Notes: a model not told the origin generated them from the letters alone. A stretch of 60,910 nt of DNA from CAZFLY01 sp964519995 (GCA_964519995.1 CAZFLY010000009.1:1-60910), one strand, 5' to 3'. Positions 1 to 8,977 are shown, counted from the stretch's first letter. A program made the numbers and translations.

Positions 1-922
1 GGTTAAGATCAAGACACTTTCTTAAGATAACCTCACGACTAACGCTATATTTCTTGGCAAGTCGTGTCAGGAGATTGTCGTTTATGGTTTGATTACGTAT
101 TCGAGGTTTAATGTCTTCGGTAGGTACAAGAAATTCACCCGCGAATTTATTACAGAACACCTCCACACGCTTGTTGGGCCCTCTCATTCTCTGGACAAAA
201 TCATCATGTCTTAAATCGATACCGCCAGTTCTGAATAGCAGGTGTGCCAATTCATGAAAGAGCGTAAATATCTGACGTATTTTCGCCTGACTGTTATTGA
301 CATATATTATGGGAAAAACATTATCATATAGACAGAACCCGGAACACTCATCATCCCTGAAAGCATCCTTAAAGATAAAGACTCCGTGTTTTTCCAGCAC
401 ATCCCGCCAGTATTTCAATGCTTTGTCATTTGTCGTTAGTACATACTGTTGATTCAGCCCGATGCCTAAGTATTCCCGAACCGCTTTAGCTACACTGGAA
501 ATGGTATCTGATCTATGTATCGTAATGTCAGAACATACTTGTTTTTTTGCAGGGTTAACCCCGTCAAATAATTCTCTGAGATTCTCTTGCATTACCTTTG
601 CCTGACGCACCAGATAGAGCAATCTTGGCTCTAAAAGATCAATTTCTTCTTGAGGTAATGTCCGAAAAGACTCTTTAGGAGTTTCTTCTTCAGGCGGCTC
701 AGGAAAAAAGAACAATGCCAAAGGCCGCTTATAAATTTCATAAGCAAGCCGTTCCAGTTGGGCATAAGTCGGGCTGGCCGCGCCTTCTTTTTCCCAGGAT
801 GCAACGGTTTCGGAAGTTATCCTTTTCCGTTTCAGTTTGACAACAACATCAGGTATATCAAAACCGCTGGTCTCTCTGGCCCAGCGAAGCATAACAGGAT
901 TAACGGGTATTTGTTCGCTCAT
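1..922 (-). CDS. XRE-type HTH plus ImmA/IrrE metallopeptidase, 3' end cut by window
   Basis: I translated this by hand because it runs off the left edge; at least 307 codons are open with no stop. It starts at the ATG at 922 (MSEQIPVNPVMLRWARE). The first ~70 residues look like an XRE-family helix-turn-helix. The second half has the zinc-peptidase motif HELAHL after FTLF, followed by an EVFCNKFAGEFLVP segment typical of the ImmA/IrrE (COG2856) family. Family members usually cleave or inactivate a partner repressor, or act as antitoxin-like regulators of mobile elements and stress responses. The C-terminus and any downstream partner lie outside the window, so the role cannot be settled. The fold assignment is strong. 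Confidence 0.88.
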   Translation of the reverse strand, partial: MSEQIPVNPVMLRWARETSGFDIPDVVVKLKRKRITSETVASWEKEGAASPTYAQLERLAYEIYKRPLALFFFPEPPEEETPKESFRTLPQEEIDLLEPRLLYLVRQAKVMQENLRELFDGVNPAKKQVCSDITIHRSDTISSVAKAVREYLGIGLNQQYVLTTNDKALKYWRDVLEKHGVFIFKDAFRDDECSGFCLYDNVFPIIYVNNSQAKIRQIFTLFHELAHLLFRTGGIDLRHDDFVQRMRGPNKRVEVFCNKFAGEFLVPTEDIKPRIRNQTINDNLLTRLAKKYSVSREVILRKCLDLN

Positions 923-1141
923 AACATTGCCTCGATAATCTGCATCATATCATTGCCGAAGATATCAACCACCAAAAAAACTAGGAAAAAATAGTAACTG
1001 TTTCACGTTTTTCCGGCTATATAATACACAACCCCGCACTCTTTATCAAACCAAAAAATACAGCAACGACAACTCTCTCGCACTAAGCCGCATTCAAGGC
1101 AACAAGGCCATAAGCGTGCTGGCGAGGCACCGCAATTCCCG

Positions 1142-1301
1142 CCTTTCAATTGATTAGTGATTAGTGATTAGTGATAATTGATTATTGGATTGAGATTGCC
1201 GCGGCCTTTGGCCTAGTAATTACTTTTTATTAGATTCCTCGGCTGTGCTCGGAATGACCGAGTGGAGATCGCCGCGCTTCGCCCCTAAGGGGCAAGCTCA
1301 T
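1142..1301. repeat. Cluster of dispersed palindromic repeat units
   Basis: Tandem units of a repeat family that recurs through the window. First comes a TGATTAG-type heptamer run (about 1150-1185). Then follow a GAGATTGCC...GGCC unit (1192-1221), a GATTCCTCGGCT...GGAATGACC unit (1232-1259) and a GAGATCGCC...GGGGC unit. The last unit runs into the final codons of the DUF2007 gene. The same order of units reappears at 2612-2680. The region 923-1284 holds no gene. Confidence 0.75.
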
Positions 1302-1533
1302 CGTCAACCTGGTCATTCTGTGAAGACTGTTGAATCTCTTCAATAATCTGCCTGGCTTGCTCTACATAGCTAGCTGGAACGAGTACACGTGGAACCATAC
1401 CATCAAGACAATAAATCCCTTGTAGATGCTCGTTGGTGATCTGAACCGGGATTCCTGCGGTCTCAAGATTTGCTTTCATCAGATAGGCAAACGTAATATC
1501 GGTTGCAGCAAAGACCTCTACGTATTCGTCCAT
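1285..1533 (-). CDS. DUF2007-type small signal-transducing-like protein
   Basis: An 82-residue protein. I choose the ATG at 1533 because AAGAGGTG lies about 6 bases upstream and the product then begins MDEYVEVFAATD; a longer reading from 1572 adds 13 unlikely residues. The pattern (one beta-alpha-beta unit, ...AYLMKANLETAGIPVQI..., then PRVLVPASYVEQARQII) fits DUF2007, a ferredoxin-like family annotated as putative signal-transducing proteins of unknown partner. The last residues (about 6-8) are encoded inside a dispersed palindromic repeat, so the C-terminus may have been reshaped by repeat insertion. Confidence 0.8.
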   Translation of the reverse strand: MDEYVEVFAATDITFAYLMKANLETAGIPVQITNEHLQGIYCLDGMVPRVLVPASYVEQARQIIEEIQQSSQNDQVDDELAP

Positions 1534-1629
1534 GCGAGCACCTCTTGTATACTGAATACTATTGACAGTCAAATATCAAATCTACGCCAAACCGCATTAT
1601 CAAACCATAATCCCGCGATACCTTAAATC

Positions 1630-2268
1630 CTAAAAATTCAGTGAAACACGGTCAAAGATAATTTCTTCGCCATCGAAGGTCATTTTGAATAACCATATCA
1701 GCGGTTTAGGCTCTTCTGGTACCTCTCCAGGCTCCTCTGGTATAGACTTGGCTAACAATCCTATCTCAGAAGGCACCACGGTTTTAGCTATACTGCTAAC
1801 AAGGGAGCTTATGGCTGTGATAGTTTCATCTATTTGAGTATCTGACTTGAGATTAAAGCCGGTAAACATCCAGCCATCTTTGAGTGTAAACGACAGATCG
1901 GATTCACCGCTGCTAGTGTTGTATACCAATCCGTATTTTTCTGCAAGGTTGGGCAGGTAGATAATCTTATAGGTAAATCCATTCACAGTGATACTGACAG
2001 GCTCTTTAGTAATAATCGTTTCATTTTTTGCCGTTCCAGAATCTTGTTCAGCTTGTGTATTTGCTGATTCAGTTTTTTCTGTCTTTGTGGTTTTTGTACC
2101 AGGATGTGAGAAATCTTTAGTTATCAACAGATAAGGTTGAGGAAGGTAATAGGGAATGGCTTTTTTATTCTCTTTTTCACCTTTCAGAGAGATAGCTGTA
2201 ATTGAACTGCCGCAACCAGTGAGCAGCACCGAACTGATCAGCAAAAGAGCAATAAGTGTTTTTTTCAT
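1630..2268 (-). CDS. Predicted lipoprotein of unknown function
   Basis: 212 residues. The N-terminus is a clear lipoprotein signal (MKKTLIALLLISSVLLTGCGSS, lipobox LTGC, lipidated Cys about residue 19). A Thr/Lys/Glu-rich linker follows at ~55-90, then a compact domain with alternating beta-like segments. I recognise no family. Its small size, linker and single-copy position resemble planctomycete envelope lipoproteins. It stands alone between two repeat-rich gaps, with no operon partner on its strand. Confidence 0.75.
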   Translation of the reverse strand: MKKTLIALLLISSVLLTGCGSSITAISLKGEKENKKAIPYYLPQPYLLITKDFSHPGTKTTKTEKTESANTQAEQDSGTAKNETIITKEPVSITVNGFTYKIIYLPNLAEKYGLVYNTSSGESDLSFTLKDGWMFTGFNLKSDTQIDETITAISSLVSSIAKTVVPSEIGLLAKSIPEEPGEVPEEPKPLIWLFKMTFDGEEIIFDRVSLNF

Positions 2269-3085
2269 CTTTTAATCCTTTCATAAGCGGAGCCCAAATA
2301 TGAGTCAGACAGCCAAACACAGTTTATTTTTCTAAAACCAAAACTCGCCGAGGGCACAAATTTCGTATCTCATATCCCGTGGACTGTATCTTATGTATTC
2401 TTTCCGCTCTGGGGTGCTGTTTCTCTTTCAATACGTATTATCGGCATAAAAGAAAGGCGAAATCAAAGAAAAAAGTCGCTCGTGATCCGTGGCTCGTGAC
2501 CAGAGAAAAAATGCAAAAATACTCAATTATCCTGATAAGGAAATTCGTGATTCGTGCTTTGTGGTTCATATTTCGTATGGATTCCGCATTAGGTGCGGAA
2601 TGACAGGAAATGAGATTGCCGCGGCCTTCGGCCTCGCAATGACTTTTTATTAGATTCCTCGGCTGCGCTCGGAATGACTCTTAATGATTAATGATAATTG
2701 ATTATTGGATTGAGATTGCTTCGCTCCTTCGACCCTTCGACTGCGCTCCCACCTTCGCTAAAGCTTCGGAGGGCAAGCAGGACAGGTCCCATGGACTGTA
2801 TCTCATGTATTCTTTCCGCTCTGGGGGGCTGTTTCTCTTTCAATGTGTATTATCGGTATAAAACAAGGGCGAAATCAAAGAAAAAAAGCGTGGAAGAAAA
2901 TCTCCCCAGCACAGGACCGGGGGCTAAATAAAACGACGGTAAGTAGAGCTGCCTCCGTGGGCTATTACAAAATGGCCCAATTGCTTTCTACGATTCGTAT
3001 GAGACGAAACAAATGTTTTGACAAGTACCATAGCCGAGGGTATATTTCACCTTCGTTGGAAAGTGATTTAATTGTACGGCTTTGA
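2269..3085. repeat. Gene-poor gap with direct repeat and dispersed palindromes
   Basis: No credible gene. Two copies of a ~97-bp direct repeat (2380-2476 and 2792-2888) are about 93% identical: I count 7 substitutions. Between them are ATTCGTGATTCGTG-type short repeats (about 2540-2580) and palindromic units: GGATTCCGC...GCGGAATGACA at 2579-2604, GAGATTGCCGCGGCC...CGCAATGAC at 2612-2643, GATTCCTCGGCTGCGCTCGGAATGAC near 2653-2678, and a degenerate CCTTCGACTGCGCTC unit near 2725-2780. Open frames across the direct repeat are rejected because nearly all differences would change an amino acid. Confidence 0.7.
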
Positions 3086-3097
3086 ATGGAGACAAAG

Positions 3098-4258
3098 ATG
3101 AAAACGACAAACAAAATTGTCAATTTACTGATGGTCATAGTGATTTGTGTATTGATATGCGGCTGTGAAAAACAAGGTGAAACAACCGAGCAGCCCCAAG
3201 CCAAGGAGAAATCTGAGATGAGTATTACAAAGGAAGAATTCGGACAAACGCCTGACGGCCAACGGATCGACCTATACACGCTCACCAATGCCGACGGTCT
3301 TAGGGCCAGAATTATGAACTATGGAGCTACTCTTGTATCAATGGAAGTGCCTGACCGTGAAGGAAAGCTGAAAGATATCACTCTCGGTTTTGACACACTC
3401 AGCGGCTACTTTACGGAACACCCTTATTTCGGACCTACGGTGGGCCGATATGCAAACCGTATTGGAAAAGCCAAGTTTGTCCTCAATGGTACGGAGTATA
3501 AGCTTGCAGCAAACAACGGGGAAAACCATCTACACGGTGGTATCAAGGGATTTGACAAGGTTGTGTGGAAGGCTGAGCAGATAGAAGGCCAAGGATCGGC
3601 AGGTGTAAAGATGACATATCTCAGCCCAGATGGTGAAGAAGGATATCCTGGAAATCTGGCATGCACAGTTACATATACTCTGACGAATAACAATGAGTTG
3701 AAAATCAGCTACGAGGCTGTAACGGATAAGACAACTGTAGTAAATTTGACTAATCACACGTATTGGAATCTGGCCGGTCAGGGTAATGGAGATGTGCTTA
3801 GTCATGAGGTCACGATCAATGCGGACAAGTACACTGTAATCGATGAAAGTCTAATACCGACCGGAGAAAACAGAGACGTCAAAGACTCGCCGATGGATTT
3901 CACCAAGCCGATGACTATAGGTTCTCGTATTGATCAAGTTCCTGGTGGGTATGACCACAATTACGTGCTCAACAGTGGCGGCGGCGAACTGGCCCTTTGC
4001 GCAAGAGTCCGTGAACCTAACAGTGGCCGGGTTATGGAAATCTACACTGCTGAGCCGGGAGTACAGTTCTATACGGGTAACTTTTTAGATGGCTCAATAA
4101 CCGGCAAAGCCGGCAAGGTCTACAAAAAGCACTATGGATTCTGTCTGGAAACGCAGCATTTTCCTGATTCACCAAACAAACCACAATTTCCATCCGTTGT
4201 TCTTGAGCCTGGTGAGAAGTACAGCACAGTTACAGTTCACAAATTTTACAGTAAATAA
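3098..4258 (+). CDS. galM: Aldose 1-epimerase (galactose mutarotase), lipoprotein form
   Basis: 386 residues from the ATG at 3098, chosen because GGAG sits 7 bases upstream and the product then opens with a signal ending in lipobox ICGC; an in-frame ATG at 3086 is less likely. GalM catalyses alpha/beta interconversion of aldose anomers. Visible motifs are the substrate pocket GRYANRIGKAKF, NHLHGG and TNHTYWNLAG (the two active-site His), and the catalytic Glu in LETQHFPDSPN. Family length is ~340, so the extra ~35 residues are the export signal and linker. A lipid-anchored mutarotase suggests action on periplasmic sugars from polysaccharide breakdown. Confidence 0.9.
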   Translation: MKTTNKIVNLLMVIVICVLICGCEKQGETTEQPQAKEKSEMSITKEEFGQTPDGQRIDLYTLTNADGLRARIMNYGATLVSMEVPDREGKLKDITLGFDTLSGYFTEHPYFGPTVGRYANRIGKAKFVLNGTEYKLAANNGENHLHGGIKGFDKVVWKAEQIEGQGSAGVKMTYLSPDGEEGYPGNLACTVTYTLTNNNELKISYEAVTDKTTVVNLTNHTYWNLAGQGNGDVLSHEVTINADKYTVIDESLIPTGENRDVKDSPMDFTKPMTIGSRIDQVPGGYDHNYVLNSGGGELALCARVREPNSGRVMEIYTAEPGVQFYTGNFLDGSITGKAGKVYKKHYGFCLETQHFPDSPNKPQFPSVVLEPGEKYSTVTVHKFYSK

Positions 4259-4298
4259 TGCAAGTGCGGTAAATGGCAGGTGATATTTTCAGGAGTAC

Positions 4299-5723
4299 TT
4301 ACGCGAGGTAAATCCTATCGCCTGGCTTGATCTTAGGGATTCGGCTCGTTTTTTTGTTGATGTCATCTTTATCCAAGGCAAAGCTCGGGGCGATTTCGAT
4401 TAGGCAGTTCGGTGAGCCATCTTTTTTTTTCGGCACTTCAACGCCGGCCGACTCAAGCCAGTCAGCAGCTCGGGCGACCATCATTTGCCTTGCGATTTTG
4501 ACGCTGTCTTCACCCGTGCGGTTTTTGGTCGGGGCGAATTCTTGACTTCTCACTGTCTCCAAGATTATTGACTTCGAGGCCAACGGCAAAGCATCAAATA
4601 CAAAGGTTTCGAGCTTTATATCGTTTTTCCTCTTCGGCTTCACCAAATGTCCCTGTTGATTGATGTGGGAAATTTTTTTCTTTGCCTTGTGCAGAGGCAG
4701 GGCAATATCTTTGCCACCATATCTCTTAACAAATTTGACATTTATTATGTGGATGGCAATGCTGCCGAGCTGGAAAGTCAATGACTCATCAGAATTTCGC
4801 TTATAGGCCAGTGTGTTGGGCAGGTCACTATATTCGATAACTCGCACCCTGCCGTTGACCAAACAGAAGTTACCAACCTTTTCCTTTGGTCCGGTCTTAA
4901 TAAGGGCCTTTGAGGACATCTCGGCCCTGTCGAGCCAATGCAACCCAATGAACAGTGGATCAAAAATGCTTATCAATGGATTGTCCACTTGAAAATAGCT
5001 TATCAGCTCTACGTCACGCTTTGTCATGTCATCAATAGCGCCGCTCTTGCAAAGGGCTTTGAGACATCCACCGTGGCCGTCAGGTGAGTAATCGATGCTG
5101 TATTTCTTAGCTAACAGAATTTTTCCTGAACGACTGAAACTGGGCAGTGTGCCCTGCGAGAATATAAAGATGTTGTTCGGATCCAGTCCGTAGTAATCAT
5201 TAGAACGGAATATCTTGAAGGTCTGGGCGTAATTCAGAGGGCTGGTCATAATATACCACGGGCAGGTGGTATTGTATTTTTTTTCAGCGGCTGTAATGGA
5301 CTCAGCAAATAATTGAAAGAAAGTCTTTCTTTTTATCGGACTAATAGGGTAATTGCCCTTTGGTCCTTTGAATCCAAGGCGAGTACCTTGGCCGCCGGCA
5401 ACGACAAAAGCTGCCACTTTCCCATTTGAGATTAGCTCTTTTCCCCTCTCGATGGCCTTGGCATACTTAAGCTTTTGCTGCGTGTTAGCCGGCTGGGCTG
5501 GGTAGAATGGGGCGGGAACCAGCCTTTTCGGGATTGGGGCAGAAACACTTTTCTTGACGAATTTGACCCATTTGTCCACCTGCACAAAGTCCAGTTGTTG
5601 GATTTGTTCGAGCAGGTTTTGCCTCTGAGAGCAGCGGAGTTGATTCCAGAAGGCCAGCAGATGGTGCTGATTATGTCTCTTGAGCAGTCTTTTTGCCTCT
5701 TCAAGGGTCATTGCGGTACGCAA
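4299..5723 (-). CDS. UDPGP-family UTP-sugar-1-phosphate uridylyltransferase (UAP1-like)
   Basis: 474 residues if the TTG at 5723 is used (AGGA about 9 bases upstream) or 470 from the ATG at 5711. The N-terminal ~85 residues are helical, then the nucleotide-binding signature VVAGGQGTRLG followed by GPKGNYPI marks the eukaryote-like UDPGP family (UDP-GlcNAc or UDP-glucose pyrophosphorylase). Also visible: FFQLFAESI, FQVDNPLISIFDPLFIGLH, and a C-terminal EIAPSFALD segment. The reaction is UTP plus sugar-1-phosphate giving UDP-sugar and pyrophosphate, in the cytosol. The overall pattern is closest to UAP1, which would feed peptidoglycan and LPS precursors, but substrate choice cannot be read from sequence alone. 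Convergent with galM. Confidence 0.85.
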   Translation of the reverse strand: MRTAMTLEEAKRLLKRHNQHHLLAFWNQLRCSQRQNLLEQIQQLDFVQVDKWVKFVKKSVSAPIPKRLVPAPFYPAQPANTQQKLKYAKAIERGKELISNGKVAAFVVAGGQGTRLGFKGPKGNYPISPIKRKTFFQLFAESITAAEKKYNTTCPWYIMTSPLNYAQTFKIFRSNDYYGLDPNNIFIFSQGTLPSFSRSGKILLAKKYSIDYSPDGHGGCLKALCKSGAIDDMTKRDVELISYFQVDNPLISIFDPLFIGLHWLDRAEMSSKALIKTGPKEKVGNFCLVNGRVRVIEYSDLPNTLAYKRNSDESLTFQLGSIAIHIINVKFVKRYGGKDIALPLHKAKKKISHINQQGHLVKPKRKNDIKLETFVFDALPLASKSIILETVRSQEFAPTKNRTGEDSVKIARQMMVARAADWLESAGVEVPKKKDGSPNCLIEIAPSFALDKDDINKKTSRIPKIKPGDRIYLA

Positions 5724-5807
5724 AATTGCGATTCCTGTGCGAAAACACGCATAATAGGCGAATTTCAGAAAATTTCAAGAGACCAGAAAAATTAGACGAA
5801 ATATGAG

Positions 5808-5836
5808 TTGACAAGCAGATAACGCTCTGCTAATAT
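5808..5836 (+). promoter_or_regulatory. Consensus sigma-70-type promoter for pseudopilin 1 leader
   Basis: TTGACA at 5808-5813, a spacer of exactly 17 bases, and TAATAT at 5831-5836. It is an almost perfect match and faces the pseudopilin gene at 6222, which would give a ~380-base leader. The conserved stem described at 5849-5926 begins about six bases after the predicted start of transcription. Confidence 0.75.
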
Positions 5837-5848
5837 AAATATCGTAAT

Positions 5849-5926
5849 AGGAAGGTTTGTAGTATTTGTGTCATAATTCAAACTGCCATCATAATTACAC
5901 TATTTTTTCATATCCAAAATCTTCCT
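5849..5926 (+). promoter_or_regulatory. Leader hairpin shared by the two pseudopilin genes, copy 1
   Basis: AGGAAGGTTT (5849-5858) pairs with AAATCTTCCT (5917-5926) over 10 base pairs, with one G-U pair, enclosing a ~58-base AT-rich interior. Two relatives with the same stem position and interior length lie in the leader of the second pseudopilin gene, with compensating changes. The rest of the 5927-6221 leader shows no gene. No known riboswitch consensus is recognised. Confidence 0.5.
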
Positions 5927-6221
5927 GCCATGGATAACAATTTGTTTCTGTTAATATCGTTAGGTGGGTGAAACCGCAAGGTATTTCGACAGGTAGCACT
6001 GATGTGTCATAGTACTTGTGGATAAAGAAATTGCGAATGAAGATTTACGTTGGCCGTTGTTCTGAGAAAAAATTTATCAATGATTAGATTCGCGAACAAA
6101 AACATGGTTGATATGTCTTACGCTAATGGGGGCGGTAGGCATTAATCCTGTAAGTGAATAACGATAGTAATCTCAGATACGGTCGCGTTTGCGAATCTCG
6201 AGATAGATGAAAGGATAACAA

Positions 6222-7148
6222 ATGAAAAGAAAAGGTTTTACATTAGTTGAGCTATTGGTTGTTATTGCGATCATAGCTCTGTTGATGGGCATTTTAATGC
6301 CTGCTCTGTCGAGAGTCAGGCAGATTGCCTTTCGCATGACCTGCGGAACGAATCTGTCCGGCCTCGGTAAGGCAATGCTGATCTACGCCAATGACTACGA
6401 GGATGAACTACCCAAGGCGGGTGGCAGAAACGGCGAATGGGGAGGGCCTGTAAGCTGGGATGCCATTGATAGATATACAGCTTTCTCACTGGATGGGACC
6501 GGCACCGGTGGCGTTGCGACGATTTCCTCATGCTTTTATCTTCTGGTGAAGTACTCTGAGGTAACGCCAAAATCTTTCATCTGCAAGGGTGATGCCGGTA
6601 CTACTGATTTTCAGCTTTCTGACGTGGATTCCGCGCTGTCGGCGGATTTAGAGCTTATTGATGCGTGGGACTTTGGGCCTTGGAATAGTGAGCAGGATGG
6701 ACCAAGATGGCATTGCAGCTACTCCTACCACTTTCCTTTTGGTCAGTATGCGTTGACGACCTCGAGTGAACCTGGCATGGCCGTGGCGGCAGACCCAAGT
6801 CCGTGGATTCCTTCTCCCGGATCAGATGCGGAGGTATTTGCGAACTTCAAGCCTGACATGGCCCCATGGAATGGCACTGCAGATCAAGCCAAAATCGGAA
6901 ACTCCTATACACATCAGAAGGATGGCCAGAACGTATTGTTCTTAGATACTCACGTAGACTTTGCAAAGCGTCCATGGTGCGCTACAGAGGAAGACAACAT
7001 CTATACGCATCTTCCCGGTGCCATGGGCCCGCCGCAATTAGGCCAAGTACCTATTATTCCGGGCAGTATACCTGGCCATAGAAGAGATTCGTTGCTGGTA
7101 CAAGAACCGCTTACAGCGTTGGGAGGCGGAGGAGGTACGGGTCGATAA
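6222..7148 (+). CDS. Prepilin-like (type II secretion pseudopilin family) protein 1
   Basis: 308 residues; AAAGGA precedes the ATG by six bases. It opens with a type III signal (MKRKGFTLVELLVVIAII; prepilin peptidase would cut after Gly5 and methylate Phe6), then one hydrophobic helix to ~residue 30 that anchors and assembles the subunit. The C-terminal part has the H...DGQNVLFLDTHVDF segment of the planctomycete/verrucomicrobial H-X9-DG processing-associated family. Such proteins are exported, single-helix surface or filament-like proteins amplified in Planctomycetota; individual functions are unknown. It is a close paralog of the gene at 7916 and is followed by a strong terminator. Confidence 0.9.
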   Translation: MKRKGFTLVELLVVIAIIALLMGILMPALSRVRQIAFRMTCGTNLSGLGKAMLIYANDYEDELPKAGGRNGEWGGPVSWDAIDRYTAFSLDGTGTGGVATISSCFYLLVKYSEVTPKSFICKGDAGTTDFQLSDVDSALSADLELIDAWDFGPWNSEQDGPRWHCSYSYHFPFGQYALTTSSEPGMAVAADPSPWIPSPGSDAEVFANFKPDMAPWNGTADQAKIGNSYTHQKDGQNVLFLDTHVDFAKRPWCATEEDNIYTHLPGAMGPPQLGQVPIIPGSIPGHRRDSLLVQEPLTALGGGGGTGR

Positions 7149-7180
7149 TAAGCCCCAAAGATTGTTGTTTGGAAATGGAC

Positions 7181-7220
7181 GGCCTTGTGTCTCAAAGACA
7201 CAAGGCCTTTTTATTTTTAT
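7181..7220 (+). terminator. Rho-independent terminator after pseudopilin 1
   Basis: A perfect 12-bp stem (GGCCTTGTGTCT/AGACACAAGGCC) with a three-base loop is followed by TTTTTATTTTTATTT. It separates the two pseudopilin transcription units. Confidence 0.9.
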
Positions 7221-7335
7221 TTAAACTCTTGCCGTCGGTTTTTTCTTGTCATGGTCACATTATGAACTGAAAATTGGGGTTTTACGCACATAGTCCAACT
7301 TTATGAGAAAATATAGAAAATCTTGACAATTGTGC

Positions 7336-7369
7336 TTGACAACCAAATTCACCTGTGGTAAAGTATAAT
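7336..7369 (+). promoter_or_regulatory. Promoter for pseudopilin 2 leader
   Basis: TTGACA at 7336-7341 is followed after 17 bases by TAAAGT (7359-7364), and overlapping that is a perfect TATAAT at 7364-7369 (spacing 22). Which -10 is used is unclear; the 17-base option places the transcription start right at the first leader stem (7371). A second TTGACA lies at 7323-7328. Confidence 0.55.
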
Positions 7370-7370
7370 T

Positions 7371-7590
7371 AGGTAGGTTTCGAAGGTTTATAGCAATTTT
7401 AATTATCATCATATTCCATTTCTTTCATTCCTAAAGTTCCTACCTGCTGAAAGCGTTCTTTTACAGTTTGGCTGGTTGCGCCAAGTAAGGTTTGAGTTTG
7501 CGCCAATTGAGCTGTAGGTAGGTTTGAGAGACTTATCATAAGCATAGGTCGCCATAATATTAATCGCCATTTCATATTGTAGACCTACCT
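7371..7590 (+). promoter_or_regulatory. Two tandem leader hairpins upstream of pseudopilin 2
   Basis: Copy 2a: AGGTAGG (7371-7377) pairs with CCTACCT (7439-7445). Copy 2b: AGGTAGGTTT (7516-7525) pairs with AGACCTACCT (7581-7590), 10 bp with one G-U pair. Both enclose 55-61 AT-rich bases sharing CATAAT/TTTCAT-like words with copy 1 at 5849. Relative to copy 1 an A-U pair becomes U-A and a G-U becomes G-C, as expected for a selected RNA stem. The remaining leader to 7915 has no gene that I can support. Confidence 0.5.
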
Positions 7591-7915
7591 AAAGAAACTG
7601 TCGGCTTTGGCTCAGCGCAGCATATTCAACCGATTTCTGCTCTAAAGCACAGGCAGAATTTGGCGCGTAAATCTTATTGGAAGAAATCTGCTTTGTCGGT
7701 CCGTTTGTACCGGCTGCTTTTAGGCGATAACGATTAACCAAGGAGATTTGCGGGAATAAGAAACATGTTTAGTGCGAAGCATTATTTTCCGGCAAAGACT
7801 GTTATATTGCTTGTCGGCCAAGCTGACGGCGGAAGTGTTGTTATTCATTGCATATCTAATTGTGCCTGAGAACAGTCGGGTCCGCGAATCTCCGTCAAAG
7901 TAAAGGAGAAGAAAA

Positions 7916-8815
7916 ATGAAACGGCAAGGTTTCACACTGGTCGAGCTATTGGTCGTCATTGCGATCATAGCTCTGTTAATGGGCATTTTGATGCCCGCCC
8001 TCTCGCGGGTCCGGCAGATCGCGTTTCGCACAATCTGCGGAACGAATCTGTCCGGCATTGGTAAGGCAATGCTGATTTACGCCAACGATTACGATGATGA
8101 GTTACCTAAGGCAGGAGCCAAAGGCACGACTTGGGGCAGTCCTATTGCAGATTGGACTGGTGGGACTGCTCGTAGCCGAACTGTTGCATTTGGTTTAGAC
8201 GGCTCCGGCAACGGTGGCAAAGCGACGATTACCTCGTGCTTCTATCTTCTGGTCAAGTACTCCGAGGTGACGCCCAAGTCTTTTATTTGTAAGGGTGATG
8301 CTGGGACCAATGAATTTACGCTTTCCAACGACATTCGGCCGGACAACACATTTGAGATGATTGATGCGTGGGATTTTGGGCCTCATACCAACGATGACAG
8401 CCCGAGAGCTCACTGCAGCTACTCGTATCATTTGCCTTTTGGTCGGTATACTTTGACTACCGCGAGTGAGCCCGGCATGGCTGTGGCGGCAGACCCAAGT
8501 CCGTGGATTCCTTCTCCCGGTATGGATGCTGAGGACTTTCAGGCATTCAAGCCTGACATGAAACCATGGGACGGCTCAGCAGAGCAGGCCAGGCGCGGCA
8601 ATACCCATGCACATCAGAAGGACGGCCAGAACGTTCTGTTTCTGGACGTTCATGTGTCTTTTGAGAAGCGTGCATGGTGCGGCATTGAAGAAGACAACAT
8701 CTATACACATCTGCCTGGTGGTATGGGTCACCCTCAATTAGGTGAATTGCCTACCGCCAGCAGCGAGCCTGGCCATAGGAAGGATTCGCTGTTGGTACAT
8801 GATGGGGATCTGTAA
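7916..8815 (+). CDS. Prepilin-like (type II secretion pseudopilin family) protein 2
   Basis: 299 residues; AAAGGAG lies upstream of the ATG. It has the same architecture as its neighbour at 6222: cleavage signal MKRQG^FTLVELL, one N-terminal helix, and a globular domain ending in the DGQNVLFLDVHVSFEKRAWC segment. The two proteins are co-linear, with near-identical N-terminal 60 residues and C-terminal third, and differ mostly at residues ~65-95 and at the extreme C-terminus. That pattern points to a tandem duplication with divergence of one surface region. Each copy has its own promoter and leader, so they can be expressed independently. Confidence 0.9.
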   Translation: MKRQGFTLVELLVVIAIIALLMGILMPALSRVRQIAFRTICGTNLSGIGKAMLIYANDYDDELPKAGAKGTTWGSPIADWTGGTARSRTVAFGLDGSGNGGKATITSCFYLLVKYSEVTPKSFICKGDAGTNEFTLSNDIRPDNTFEMIDAWDFGPHTNDDSPRAHCSYSYHLPFGRYTLTTASEPGMAVAADPSPWIPSPGMDAEDFQAFKPDMKPWDGSAEQARRGNTHAHQKDGQNVLFLDVHVSFEKRAWCGIEEDNIYTHLPGGMGHPQLGELPTASSEPGHRKDSLLVHDGDL

Positions 8816-8977
8816 TGACCGGGGATAGAGGATAGATGGTAATTTGCCGCTACTGCTATGGCCTGTCTTGACATAATGTTGGAGCGGGGCTTGCCAGCCG
8901 GTCCTGGCCAAAGACTGGAAGAACTGCTGGCGTGTGTGTGATCCATGTGCAAGGCACGAGAGGATGCCTGAGGCACC

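Noticed and set aside
2379..2931. Two small similar proteins starting MDCI in the repeat-rich gap
   Set aside because: Substitutions between the copies are almost all amino-acid-changing, and the frames run on into unrelated palindromic repeats.
5837..6221. Cyclic di-GMP (GEMM) riboswitch in the pseudopilin leader
   Set aside because: A GGTAGC word and some pairing are present, but the GCAAA/GGACGCAAAGCC core of the class is absent.
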